Shown here: one piece after another, positions 34,736 through 43,736 of the stretch
How the letters are laid out: each line of letters opens with the position of its first letter
How positions within the stretch are numbered: the first letter of the stretch is position 1
NCBI GenBank assembly: GCA_021802425.1
Contig: JAJZXJ010000001.1
Location: 124,001 to 188,000, forward strand
From: Acidulodesulfobacterium sp021802425
GTDB taxonomy: Bacteria > SZUA-79 > Acidulodesulfobacterales > Acidulodesulfobacteraceae
Length of the DNA: 64,000 nt
Reading direction: 5' to 3'
The notes under the pieces: generated by a model
Told to the model about the DNA's origin: nothing
Databases searched by the model: none
Seen by the model: the letters and a program-made list of their open reading frames with translations, nothing else
Translations under genes and position numbers: made by a program

Positions 34736-35728
34736 ATGTTTAATGTCCTTTTAAATTTTTTTCATAAATTTAATATAATAACCTCAAAACATAAATCCGA
34801 CATCTTACGGATTCTTTTTATACTTGTAATTATTCTTTTAGCATTCGCATATCTTTTTAGTTACTATGAAAAGATTTCGTTTTTTAAATCCTTTTATTGG
34901 GCAGTTACCACTGCAACAACGGTAGGTTACGGAGATGTAACGCCGACGAATAATGCAGGCAGGGTTATTGCCATGGGGCTTATGATTGCGGGGATTGGCA
35001 CTTTAGGACTGTTTTTAGCCACAATTTCGTCGATTATGTTTGATTTTAAAATCGGGAGGATATTTGGAACAATGGAAAGCCACTTTTTTAAAAATCATGT
35101 AGTAATTCTGGGGTACAGCGATTTAATTAAAACCTCATTAGACGGTATATTAAAAGAAGGCGAGAATGTAACACTGGTTGCAGAGATTGAAAAAGCCCCT
35201 ACGGATAATACTAATTTAGTATTTATTAAAGGGAATATTACCGATGAAAATATTATAAAAAAAGCAAACCTTAAAAGTGCAAAGATATGTATTATTTCCG
35301 ATGAAGACGATTCAAAATCGTTAATAGCAGGGGTAGCGGTCAGGGCCGATGCCGGCTATAAAGATTTATATATAATTGCCCTGATTCATAAAAAAGAAAT
35401 TGCAAAGGCATTAAAAGAAATAGGCGTAAACGAGGTGTTCGCATCCGGTTCATTTTCAAGTAAAGTCCTTACAAAGTCTATTAAATTTAGGGGCGCTTCT
35501 AAGTTCTTCGACCAGCTTTTGGATGAAAATTTTAAAGAAGGATTATTAGAAAGAACCGTCCCGAAAGATATTGCAGGCAAAGGCTTTTATGAAGCCATAA
35601 AATATTTTAAGGAAAAAAAGGGTGAAATAATCGTGGGGATAAAAAGAGAAAATAATATAATAATTAACCCTGACAGCGCTTTTAGCCTTAAAATAGATGA
35701 TAAAATTATTTTAATAGGTAAAAAATAA
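34736..35728 (+). CDS. Two-helix potassium channel with RCK (TrkA-N) domain
   Basis: 330 residues. Two membrane helices (about 25-43 and 75-100) frame a pore loop with the selectivity filter TVGYGD at residues 62-67. A cytoplasmic RCK domain follows: HVVILGYSDLIKTSLDGIL is the Rossmann start, though the Gly pattern is less strict than in TrkA; a TrkA-C-like end (DDKIILIGKK) closes it. It resembles MthK/Kch-type ligand-gated K+ channels. No neighbouring transport genes. Confidence 0.93.
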   Translation: MFNVLLNFFHKFNIITSKHKSDILRILFILVIILLAFAYLFSYYEKISFFKSFYWAVTTATTVGYGDVTPTNNAGRVIAMGLMIAGIGTLGLFLATISSIMFDFKIGRIFGTMESHFFKNHVVILGYSDLIKTSLDGILKEGENVTLVAEIEKAPTDNTNLVFIKGNITDENIIKKANLKSAKICIISDEDDSKSLIAGVAVRADAGYKDLYIIALIHKKEIAKALKEIGVNEVFASGSFSSKVLTKSIKFRGASKFFDQLLDENFKEGLLERTVPKDIAGKGFYEAIKYFKEKKGEIIVGIKRENNIIINPDSAFSLKIDDKIILIGKK

Positions 35729-35834
35729 AAAACTTTCGTTTCGTTTATTTTCAGTTTACATAATGTTCCTTATGGGACACAATGTTTATTTTACGATAGG
35801 CGGCTTATTATACAAACCCCAATTATTTGTCCAT

Positions 35835-38243
35835 TCATACGAGCCAGTTATCAATTTCGAAGTTTTTATCGGGAACTATTGCCTCAAAATAACCGTTGAC
35901 GGGAAAACGCTCTATTTCCTCGAGAAGATTGTTTTTATAAGTTAGAGTTACATAAAAATCGATTGGATTAAGCGGACTTACATTAAGAACCGAAATTGGG
36001 ACCGACATCTCGAGAATGTTTTTAAAAACTGCCTTTATTCCATGTTTTTGTTCCTGTAATAACTTATCGCTATTGTTATAGGTATCATCAAGCGTCCTTG
36101 CCGATACCGATAAAGCCGCCTCCGAATCTTTTTTATAAAATTCCAGATTTATTCCAAACTTTGCAGGATTTATAAATTCTATTTTTAATATCTTATCCTG
36201 TAAATCCAAATCTTCCTTTTTTAAGAAATCGAATCTCATAAAAAAAGTAGTTTCATTAAATCCGTAAAAAAGTTTTCTTATAAATCTATCCGTATGGGCC
36301 ATTGCCTTTCCTGCCAAAACACTCGGAAAATAAACTGCGCTCCCGAGCCACTCGAAATAATTGCCTATAAAGCCGTCTATTTTTGGATTTATAAAAGATA
36401 CCATATCCAATCTCGGCCTGATTACCCTCTTTTCTTCGATTATAGGTATATAATAATCATCGGGGGGATTATCGTTTAAAAACTTATAAACATTTATAAG
36501 GTGTGTTCTGTACAACAGGTCGTATTCTTCATCTATTCCCGATGTCCTGTCTTCTCCGTACCACCAGTTATAATCGCTGCCCTCGGCGATATAAATTTGC
36601 TCCCATGCCATCCTTAAACCCCTGTCGTCAAATATTTTGTCCTGCTTTTGCTTCGGGTCATGTCTCTGCGCATATAATTTCGACTTATCAACCAGATAAT
36701 CTCTTGTTTTTGATAATAAATCCCATGATTTATTATCTTCGTTATCCCCTATCCATATTCTAAAGTTATGATTGATCCATGACCCCGGGTAAATGGTCGG
36801 GATGTTGTAAACTTTGGAGAAATCGAAATCTTGCGGGGATTTCCATTTGACATCCGGAAATTCGCGAATCTTATTGCCGGCATTGCCGTTGTTTTCATTT
36901 GAAGCATCCGTGGTATTTAACGCTTTTTCCAGTTTTTCTAAATACCCGCTTACCGTCATGGTATTTATTATTTGAGCGTTTTCTTCGTTTGACAGCCCCT
37001 CGTAAAGATAGTTAAAAAAGTCATAACCGTTATTTTTATAATATTCCCATGCATTTTCACCGTCTAATATTATCGGAATAACTGCTGAACCATTTTCATT
37101 ATAATTTTGAAGACTTATTGCTATATTCTTAATGTTATTTATTAAGTCATTGGCAGCTGCTTTGGGTTCATAGCTTGAGTATTTAAACCCAATCAAGTCT
37201 GAAAGCCCCTTATCCCTAAAAAACATATATAAATATCCGTTATCTCTTTTAACCGCGTACGGCCTGTAAAGCAGCTTCCTGTTATTAAAATCGGCAAAGT
37301 TAAGTCCTACGGAGTTTGAAAGTATCTCTTCATCGGTTGCTATCCACTTTACATTATTGTCTATAAAAAGCCTTAAGGTTTTCTCGCCGACGCTTCCTTC
37401 GGACGGCCACATTCCCCCTACTTTATAATTTAATTTTTCGCTAAAGTAATTTATTGCGCTTTTAATCTGATAATCGGCATCTTCAGGGTGTCTGAACGGC
37501 TGCGGAAGTTTTAAATTTCCATGGAAGCCCGCAATACCGGTATCGCATAACAGGGGTAATATAGGGTGATAATAAGGGCTTGCGGAAAGTTCGATTTGGC
37601 CTTTGCCTGCGAGTTCCGTTAATAAAGGAAATATCCTGCTTAATATTTCCGGTATCTTTTCATTTATTAATTTATCCCTTTCGGGTTCCGTAAAGTTTTT
37701 ATCCTTATTTTTAAGTCCGGTAAGAAATTCATCCGAATTTATCGAAACGGGGTCTATCCACAGCATATTAAACAAAATGATTATATCTATATAATCCTGA
37801 GAGCTAAATAATTCTATTTTTTCTTCATCGCCAAGGGTTCCTCGTGCGCATGCATCTTTTAATGTATAATAAAGCCGCTTAAATCTTTTGCTTTTTTCTA
37901 AAAAGTTATTGCTCGATGAGCAAGCCGGAAAAAATTTTTCTATAATAAATAGTTTATCTTCTTCGGATAATTCGTATAATTTTTTGTTTGATATATTTAA
38001 GAATCTCTCTTTTTCGAGCACATCCTTATAACCTTTATCATATTCATCCAATTGACTGATTAATGAAGGGGAATAATTAAATGTGGCGTGAACTTTTGGA
38101 AAATTTTTTAGGACAGCCCCCATAAAATAATAGTCTTTGGTTGCATGAAGCCTTGCCCACGGCATCAGTATCTCGCCGGTAAAATTATCTTTATAATAAG
38201 GCTGGTGAAAATGCCATAAAAATAATACATTTATAGGGTTCAT
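35835..38243 (-). CDS. Glycoside hydrolase family 57 (amylase/pullulanase type)
   Basis: 802 residues starting with the GH57 hallmark NVLFLWHFHQPYY and MPWARLHATKDY. The presumed nucleophile is Glu282 in MWPSEGSV and the presumed acid/base Asp394 in ILDGENAWEYY; these assignments are by family analogy. A C-terminal beta-rich region of about 200 residues follows. No signal peptide, so it is probably cytoplasmic and acts on alpha-glucan, plausibly the glycogen made by GlgA in this window. Confidence 0.92.
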   Translation of the reverse strand: MNPINVLFLWHFHQPYYKDNFTGEILMPWARLHATKDYYFMGAVLKNFPKVHATFNYSPSLISQLDEYDKGYKDVLEKERFLNISNKKLYELSEEDKLFIIEKFFPACSSSNNFLEKSKRFKRLYYTLKDACARGTLGDEEKIELFSSQDYIDIIILFNMLWIDPVSINSDEFLTGLKNKDKNFTEPERDKLINEKIPEILSRIFPLLTELAGKGQIELSASPYYHPILPLLCDTGIAGFHGNLKLPQPFRHPEDADYQIKSAINYFSEKLNYKVGGMWPSEGSVGEKTLRLFIDNNVKWIATDEEILSNSVGLNFADFNNRKLLYRPYAVKRDNGYLYMFFRDKGLSDLIGFKYSSYEPKAAANDLINNIKNIAISLQNYNENGSAVIPIILDGENAWEYYKNNGYDFFNYLYEGLSNEENAQIINTMTVSGYLEKLEKALNTTDASNENNGNAGNKIREFPDVKWKSPQDFDFSKVYNIPTIYPGSWINHNFRIWIGDNEDNKSWDLLSKTRDYLVDKSKLYAQRHDPKQKQDKIFDDRGLRMAWEQIYIAEGSDYNWWYGEDRTSGIDEEYDLLYRTHLINVYKFLNDNPPDDYYIPIIEEKRVIRPRLDMVSFINPKIDGFIGNYFEWLGSAVYFPSVLAGKAMAHTDRFIRKLFYGFNETTFFMRFDFLKKEDLDLQDKILKIEFINPAKFGINLEFYKKDSEAALSVSARTLDDTYNNSDKLLQEQKHGIKAVFKNILEMSVPISVLNVSPLNPIDFYVTLTYKNNLLEEIERFPVNGYFEAIVPDKNFEIDNWLV

Positions 38244-38253
38244 CTATTATATT

Positions 38254-38889
38254 TTATGAGTTGAGTTGAATAAGATTTTCTATGTATCCCCTATCCTCGG
38301 TTATGGCATCGTTTGTCAGCATTGTTTTATAAATTGCCACAGCCTTTTGAGGCTCTTTGATTTGAGTATAAAGAGATGCTTCCTCCAGCAGGGCATATTC
38401 CTGTAATTTAATATTATTAACCTTCGCCATATTGGAAAGATAAGTTATAGTATTATCGTAATTTTTTTGAAGCATGGAGATAGTGGCCATGTTGCTGTAA
38501 GCTAAATAGGATAGATTATTTGAATCAGGTTTAGGATAAATTTTAGTGTATTCGGTCAGATAAGATATTGCCCTTTTAAGGTTTCCGATTCTCATATAAC
38601 TAAGTCCCAGATAAAACTTAGAAATCTTATATGCGTGCGTTCCGTTATATTTATTTTTAAGTCTTTTAAAGTAGGAAACAGACCTGATAAGAACTTTTTG
38701 ATTTTTACCGTTAAAAGACATGTAAAGCCTTACGCCTTTCCATAGTAATTTATTGGCGTTCTCATTTCTTTTGTAATTATAATATCTGAAACCGAATATC
38801 CCTCCCACTATTAAGACTATGATTACAAGACCTGTTATAAGCAATAGTTTGTTTCTAACAAAAAAGCCCTCGAAATCTATTCCATCCAT
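38254..38889 (-). CDS. Membrane-anchored TPR-like protein (YfgM-like topology)
   Basis: 211 residues. A short cytoplasmic N-terminus, one membrane helix (about 14-34) and a periplasmic helical-repeat region (KFYLGLSYMRIGNLKRAISYL; YLAYSNMATISMLQKNYDNTI). The architecture resembles YfgM, an ancillary SecYEG-linked protein, but similarity is mainly in layout. It sits upstream of the GH57 gene with a 10-base gap. Confidence 0.7.
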   Translation of the reverse strand: MDGIDFEGFFVRNKLLLITGLVIIVLIVGGIFGFRYYNYKRNENANKLLWKGVRLYMSFNGKNQKVLIRSVSYFKRLKNKYNGTHAYKISKFYLGLSYMRIGNLKRAISYLTEYTKIYPKPDSNNLSYLAYSNMATISMLQKNYDNTITYLSNMAKVNNIKLQEYALLEEASLYTQIKEPQKAVAIYKTMLTNDAITEDRGYIENLIQLNS

Positions 38890-38934
38890 AATAAAACCTT
38901 TTAACCCCTTTTTATTAAATAAATTAATTAGCCG

Positions 38935-39600
38935 TTATATTTTATATTTTTTTAACAAAGTCATTGCATTTTCTTTTAATTTGTCGAGTTCTTCTTTAGT
39001 TAATCCCGCTCCCAGTCCGACATTATTATATTTTGTTTCGTCCAAAATATCCGAAGGCGAATGGGCATCGCTCGAGATAATAAGTCCCGCCCCCAACCTT
39101 TTAGCTATATTGCTAATATGCCCGTTTGCGAGACAGTGCCCCTTTCTATACGAAAGTTCTAAATAAATGCCGTTTTTCTTTGCCAGTTTTACCTCATCTT
39201 CCGTAATTAAACCGGGATGAGACAGTATATCGATATCTTCATTTAGCGCCGCTAAATTTGTTCCTTTTTCCACAGGCTCGCTGAGTGTTTCACCGTGAAC
39301 GACAACAACCTGCGCGCCGGATTTTCTTGCAAGATTAACGGCGTCTTTTATAAGCGCGGGCGGAACATGGGTTATCTCTACGCCCGGCAGAACCCTGAAT
39401 TTATTATTATTCCAGTATAGCGAATTTATTTTTTCACAAATCTTTTTAATATTCGATAAATTAAGCTCTATATTAGAAAAATCGGCATGGTCGGTAATTG
39501 CAAGAGCGTATGCCCCTGAATATATAGCCCTTCTAATTAACTCGGCAGGGATGAGTTCCCCGTCCGAGAAAATGGTGTGCGTATGAAAATCCGCTATCAT
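38935..39600 (-). CDS. PHP-domain metal-dependent phosphoesterase
   Basis: 221 residues. PHP motifs: DFHTHTIFSDGE at the N-terminus, AITDHADFSN, the VEITHVPP segment, VVVHGETL, LSHPGLIT and ISSDAHSPSD. These supply the metal ligands of histidinol-phosphatase-like enzymes. Histidine variants occur as stand-alone phosphatases of unknown substrate. It lies 8 bases after the miaB stop in the same direction. Confidence 0.88.
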   Translation of the reverse strand: MIADFHTHTIFSDGELIPAELIRRAIYSGAYALAITDHADFSNIELNLSNIKKICEKINSLYWNNNKFRVLPGVEITHVPPALIKDAVNLARKSGAQVVVVHGETLSEPVEKGTNLAALNEDIDILSHPGLITEDEVKLAKKNGIYLELSYRKGHCLANGHISNIAKRLGAGLIISSDAHSPSDILDETKYNNVGLGAGLTKEELDKLKENAMTLLKKYKI

Positions 39601-39608
39601 TATTTTAT

Positions 39609-41012
39609 TTAAATAACCTCTCCGTAAAGCCTGTTATTTTCAATATATGTAATATCCGCAATTCTCTTGTCCCCTATCCGTAAATTTTTATATTTGTCTT
39701 TATTAACGATATAGACCGTTCTATCGTTTAACCCTTCTCCTTTAAATAATATGCCGTTTTTAAATTCGACCGGATTTTTTTCTTTATCCACGGCCGTAAT
39801 TGTAACATTAAGCCGTTTTCCTCTTAAACTATTTAAAATAGAACTAAAAACCTTTTTTTGCTTTTCAAAAACCATTTCAAGCCTTTCTTTTTTTTCCTCC
39901 AATGAGATATCGTCTTTAAATTCTAAAGCTTTAGTAAAGGGTCTCGGAGAATATTTAAATCCGAAAAGAAAATCAAACCCTGCCGCATCTATAAGGGAAA
40001 GCGTCATATTAAAGTCTTCTTTAGTTTCCGTTGGAAAACCGACTATTATATCGGTGGAGAAGGCGGCATCAGGGCATTTTTTTCTAAGTTTTTCTATAAG
40101 ATTTAAATAATCCCGCCTGATATAACCCCTGTTCATAGCGGAAAGTATTCTATCCGAACCCGATTGAACCGGGAGATGAATGCTTTTTGAAATCTTATCG
40201 TTTGAAGCAATCAATTCTATTAATTTATCATTAAAATCCTTAGGATGGGATGTTAAAAATTTTATCTTTTTAATGCCGTCTATTTTTGTCAGCGACTCAA
40301 GCATATAAGAAAAATCTTTTTTATCGTCTTCGGGAGATAAATAAGAGTTCACATTTTGACCTAAAAGAAGAAGTTCTCTTACCCCTTTGTCCGCATATCT
40401 TTTTGCGCTGCTATATATTATTTCAAAAGGTATCGACCTTTCTTTTCCTCTTACAAACGGGACTATGCAATAGGAACAAAAATTGTTGCACCCCTCGATA
40501 ATCTTGATTGTTGCGAACCCGCTATCTACCTTTTTATTATAAAAATATTCTTCGACTAAATTAAAATTTTGATAGTCGTCTTTCGTTTCTTTTGTTATTG
40601 CCCCTGTCCTTTTACCTATGCCGTCATTATAATTATAATTCTTTTTAAAATTATCGGCAAGAATCTCCGGAATGGATAATATTTCGTCGGGGGAAAAACA
40701 ATAATCTACTGGTATATCGACATTATTAACTTTAATCCCTTTTTCTTTTTTTAATTTAATCTGTTTTGCAAAACAGCCTGTAAGGACTATTTTTTTATCG
40801 CCTTTTAATCTGCCAATCTCCGAGACAATCTTATGGTCGGCATTTTCTCTGACGCTGCAGGTATTAAGAATAACAATGTCGGCATCCCTAAGAGAGCCTG
40901 CTTTATCGAACCCGTTTTTTAAAAAACCGTCTTCGATTAAGCCAGAGTCATGAAAATTCATCTGGCAGCCGTAAGTTTTTATAAAAATCCTATTTTTTTT
41001 AACACCTTCCAT
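39609..41012 (-). CDS. miaB: tRNA-2-methylthio-N6-dimethylallyladenosine synthase MiaB
   Basis: 467 residues. The N-terminal UPF0004 domain has the three cluster cysteines (TYGCQMNFHDS, NTCSVRENA, VLTGCFAKQ). The radical SAM motif is GCNNFCSYC, followed by VRGKERSIPFE, and a TRAM domain ends the protein. The segments LLGQNVNSY and HLPVQSGSDRIL favour MiaB over MtaB and RimO. It thiomethylates A37 in tRNAs reading U-starting codons. A REP-like sequence lies just before its ATG. Confidence 0.94.
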   Translation of the reverse strand: MEGVKKNRIFIKTYGCQMNFHDSGLIEDGFLKNGFDKAGSLRDADIVILNTCSVRENADHKIVSEIGRLKGDKKIVLTGCFAKQIKLKKEKGIKVNNVDIPVDYCFSPDEILSIPEILADNFKKNYNYNDGIGKRTGAITKETKDDYQNFNLVEEYFYNKKVDSGFATIKIIEGCNNFCSYCIVPFVRGKERSIPFEIIYSSAKRYADKGVRELLLLGQNVNSYLSPEDDKKDFSYMLESLTKIDGIKKIKFLTSHPKDFNDKLIELIASNDKISKSIHLPVQSGSDRILSAMNRGYIRRDYLNLIEKLRKKCPDAAFSTDIIVGFPTETKEDFNMTLSLIDAAGFDFLFGFKYSPRPFTKALEFKDDISLEEKKERLEMVFEKQKKVFSSILNSLRGKRLNVTITAVDKEKNPVEFKNGILFKGEGLNDRTVYIVNKDKYKNLRIGDKRIADITYIENNRLYGEVI

Positions 41013-41015
41013 AAA

Positions 41016-41041
41016 GTCATTCCCGCCTACGCGAGAATCTA
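41016..41041. repeat. Degenerate REP-like unit abutting the miaB start
   Basis: GTCATTCCCGCCTACGCGAGAAT is close to the right unit at 34554-34582. It ends 4 bases from the miaB start codon and so supplies the leader of that gene. Confidence 0.6.
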
Positions 41042-41086
41042 TATAATAAATTTTTATATTCCATATTTTGATTTTTTTTAAGAGGG

Positions 41087-41371
41087 CTAATCATTCTCCT
41101 TAATAAGGTTGTTTTTATAAATCTTGCTCATCTTAAAAAAAGGGGCTAATTTGTTTTGAACTCCGATACTTTCTCCTGTTTTTGGGTTTCTCCCCGTATA
41201 TGAATCGTACTCCTTGACGCTAAAGCTCCCGAAACCCCTGATTTCGACCCTTTTTTTCTGGACTAAACCCTCTTTTATCGTATCGAGTATTGTATTTACA
41301 ACAGCCCCTGATATTTTAACGGAGATATTATTTTCTTTTGCAAACTTTTCAATAAATTCAGCTTTATTCAT
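41087..41371 (-). CDS. HU/IHF-family DNA-binding protein
   Basis: 94 residues. The DNA-binding arm motif GFGSFSVKEYDSYTGRNPKTGE is typical, with helices MNKAEFIEKFAKENN and NTILDTIKEGLVQKKRVEIR before it. The Arg-Asn-Pro tip is present, so it should bend DNA. Assignment as HU or an IHF subunit cannot be settled by eye. A ribosome site GTGAGG precedes the start. Confidence 0.93.
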   Translation of the reverse strand: MNKAEFIEKFAKENNISVKISGAVVNTILDTIKEGLVQKKRVEIRGFGSFSVKEYDSYTGRNPKTGESIGVQNKLAPFFKMSKIYKNNLIKEND

Positions 41372-41462
41372 AAAAACCTCACTAAAATTATCCGGTTAAA
41401 TTATTATATGATTACATAAGATTATGTTTTTAGCCAAGGGTTTTCTAAGAAGTTTCAGTCTA

Positions 41463-43595
41463 TCACATAAGAACATCGGGGTCAACATCTATAATGATTT
41501 TTTGGGATGAAAAATATTTGGATAAGCGCGGATTTTGCTTTAAAATATTTATTAATTTATGCAGATTGGACATTCCGCCGGACGATTTTAGTATCGATTG
41601 ATACCTGAAATTATTTTCTATTTTTTCGATTGGGCAGGGAGACGGCCCCAGTACCGATATATTTGCAAATCCGTTTAATCTAATTATTTCATCGATGATT
41701 TTTCTTAAACTTTGCGCTTTTTCTTTAAGTTTATCGAGATTTTTATCGAAAAGTCTTATTGCCGCTATTTTTGAATATGGCGGATAGCCGTATTCTCTTC
41801 TTATCTCAAGCTCTTTTTCGTAAAAACCGACGACATCGTGCATAGCCGCATAATTTAATACATAGTTGTCCGCTATAAAAGTCTGGATTACGATGCTTCC
41901 CCGATGGCCGCCCCTTCCCGCTCTTCCCGAAACCTGCGTTAATACTTGAAATGCCTTCTCGGCGCTTCTAAAATCAGGGATATTTAACAAACTGTCCGCT
42001 AAAATTACAACGACAAGCCCGACATCCGGAAAATCATGTCCTTTAGTAATAAGTTGAGTTCCTATAAGTATATCTATTTCTTTTCCCCGCATTTTTTTAA
42101 ATATGTCTAAACCCTTTTTTTGGCTTTTTACGATATCCGAGTCAATCCGCTCAACTTTAATATTACCGCTGAATACCTGTTTTATATTATCTTCCAATTT
42201 TTGGACACCCGCGCCGTATGGTTCGATATTGCCTTCTCCGCACTCAGGGCATAATTTTGGAACACCTTCTTGATAGTTGCAGTAGTGGCATTTTAAAACC
42301 CCGTTTTCTTCCGTAATTTTATTGTATTCTTTATGGTAAACCAGCGATATAGCGCAATTTTTACAAAAAAATTGATGACCGCATGATGTGCAAATTAAAA
42401 ATGTAGAAAATCCCCTCCTGTTTAAAAAAAGTATTACCTGCCTTTTTTTATCTATATTGTCTTTTATAAACAAGGTGGACTGATTGGATATAATTTTATC
42501 TTTAAATTCTCTTTTCCCTGAATTTTTAAATTCATTTTTTAAATCTACTATATGTACTTCAGGCATAGATTTTCCATTTATCCTGTTTTTTATATAAATG
42601 TATTCATATTTTTTAAGTTCCTTTGCATTGTAATAAGATTCAAGGGCAGGTGTTGCCGAACCCAAGACGCAAACAGCGGGAGCCTTTTTAGAAACCATAA
42701 CGGCAATATCCCTTGCGTTATATAAAAGTCCTGCCTGTTGCTTATAAGAGCCGTCGTGTTCCTCATCCACTATTATAAGCCCTGAATTTTTTAACGGTGC
42801 GAAAATAGCCGATCTTGCCCCCAAAATCAATTTAATATCGCCGTTTATTATCTTAAACCAGTTGACCAATTTTTCTTTTTTGGAAACCTTGCTGTGAAAT
42901 ACTGCAAATCTATTTTCTTCAATCAGCTTTTTAAATCTATTTTTTATCAGGTATATAAATTGATTAGTGATGAATATTTCTGGAACAATTATAATAACTT
43001 GCTTGTTTAAATTTAAAGCAAATTCTAATAAATTAAAATAAATCTCGGTTTTACCGCTTGCAGTAACGCCGTGCAGTAAAAATGTTTTGTAAATACCGCC
43101 CTCCATAGCCTCCTTAATTATATTGATCGAATTTATCTGGTCTTTTGTAAGCCTGTAAGGAATATCGGAAATATCGGTTGAGCCTTCGCTGTCATAATTT
43201 TCTTTATCGCTATTTTTACCGCCGTTTGCCTCTTCATAATATTTATCTAAGAGGTTAAAGTGTTTTATATCTATGGACGGCAATGCTGTTTCAAAAACCT
43301 TCGAGATATTTTCATGATAATATGAGGATAGAAAGTTATATATATCTTTGTGAGGTTCTTTAAAAAAAGAGGCTTTCGAAAGTTGATGTATTTCTTTTAA
43401 TTTGATATTTTTTAATCCGGCCGGGTCGTTAGGGGTTTTGGTTTTAAGATTATAAATATAACCGTAAGCCGTTCTGTTTTTTAAAGGCGCCAGGACGGCT
43501 TTACCCACTTCCGCGCTGTTTTTAAATTCTTCAGGTATTAGATAACTAAATTTAATATCGGTTCCGCTTTTTGGGATAACTATGTCGGCTATCAT
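41463..43595 (-). CDS. priA: Primosomal replication restart helicase PriA
   Basis: 710 residues. Walker A GVTASGKTEIYF, the DEEH box (IIVDEEHDGSYKQ), and a zinc-binding insertion with CTSCGHQFFCKNC, CHYCNYQEG and CPECGEGN. The C-terminal helicase motifs are GTQLITKGHDFPDVGLVVVI and QVSGRAGRG. It reloads DnaB at stalled forks. Length is normal and all eight cysteines are present. Confidence 0.96.
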   Translation of the reverse strand: MIADIVIPKSGTDIKFSYLIPEEFKNSAEVGKAVLAPLKNRTAYGYIYNLKTKTPNDPAGLKNIKLKEIHQLSKASFFKEPHKDIYNFLSSYYHENISKVFETALPSIDIKHFNLLDKYYEEANGGKNSDKENYDSEGSTDISDIPYRLTKDQINSINIIKEAMEGGIYKTFLLHGVTASGKTEIYFNLLEFALNLNKQVIIIVPEIFITNQFIYLIKNRFKKLIEENRFAVFHSKVSKKEKLVNWFKIINGDIKLILGARSAIFAPLKNSGLIIVDEEHDGSYKQQAGLLYNARDIAVMVSKKAPAVCVLGSATPALESYYNAKELKKYEYIYIKNRINGKSMPEVHIVDLKNEFKNSGKREFKDKIISNQSTLFIKDNIDKKRQVILFLNRRGFSTFLICTSCGHQFFCKNCAISLVYHKEYNKITEENGVLKCHYCNYQEGVPKLCPECGEGNIEPYGAGVQKLEDNIKQVFSGNIKVERIDSDIVKSQKKGLDIFKKMRGKEIDILIGTQLITKGHDFPDVGLVVVILADSLLNIPDFRSAEKAFQVLTQVSGRAGRGGHRGSIVIQTFIADNYVLNYAAMHDVVGFYEKELEIRREYGYPPYSKIAAIRLFDKNLDKLKEKAQSLRKIIDEIIRLNGFANISVLGPSPCPIEKIENNFRYQSILKSSGGMSNLHKLINILKQNPRLSKYFSSQKIIIDVDPDVLM

Positions 43596-43633
43596 ATCTT
43601 TGTATTATAACCCACATAAAAGCAAATAAAAAC

Positions 43634-43699
43634 AAAAAAACGCCTCTTAAGCAGGAAGCAGGATGTCAAGTCTCGAATTCCGGACATGACACCCTGCTT
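43634..43699 (-). terminator. Terminator after the radical SAM gene
   Basis: Arms AAGCAGGATGTCAAGTC (43656-43672) and GACATGACACCCTGCTT (43683-43699) pair with two mismatches, followed on the minus strand by a T-run (43634-43640). The large stem is longer than needed for termination and may be a repeat element. Confidence 0.6.
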
Positions 43700-43736
43700 G
43701 TATATTTATACATATAAGTATAATGTTTCCCTATTT

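Noticed and set aside
35763..35834. Small plus-strand gene after the K+ channel
   Set aside because: The 60-residue open frame lacks a ribosome site, extends into GH57 coding sequence and shows no family pattern.
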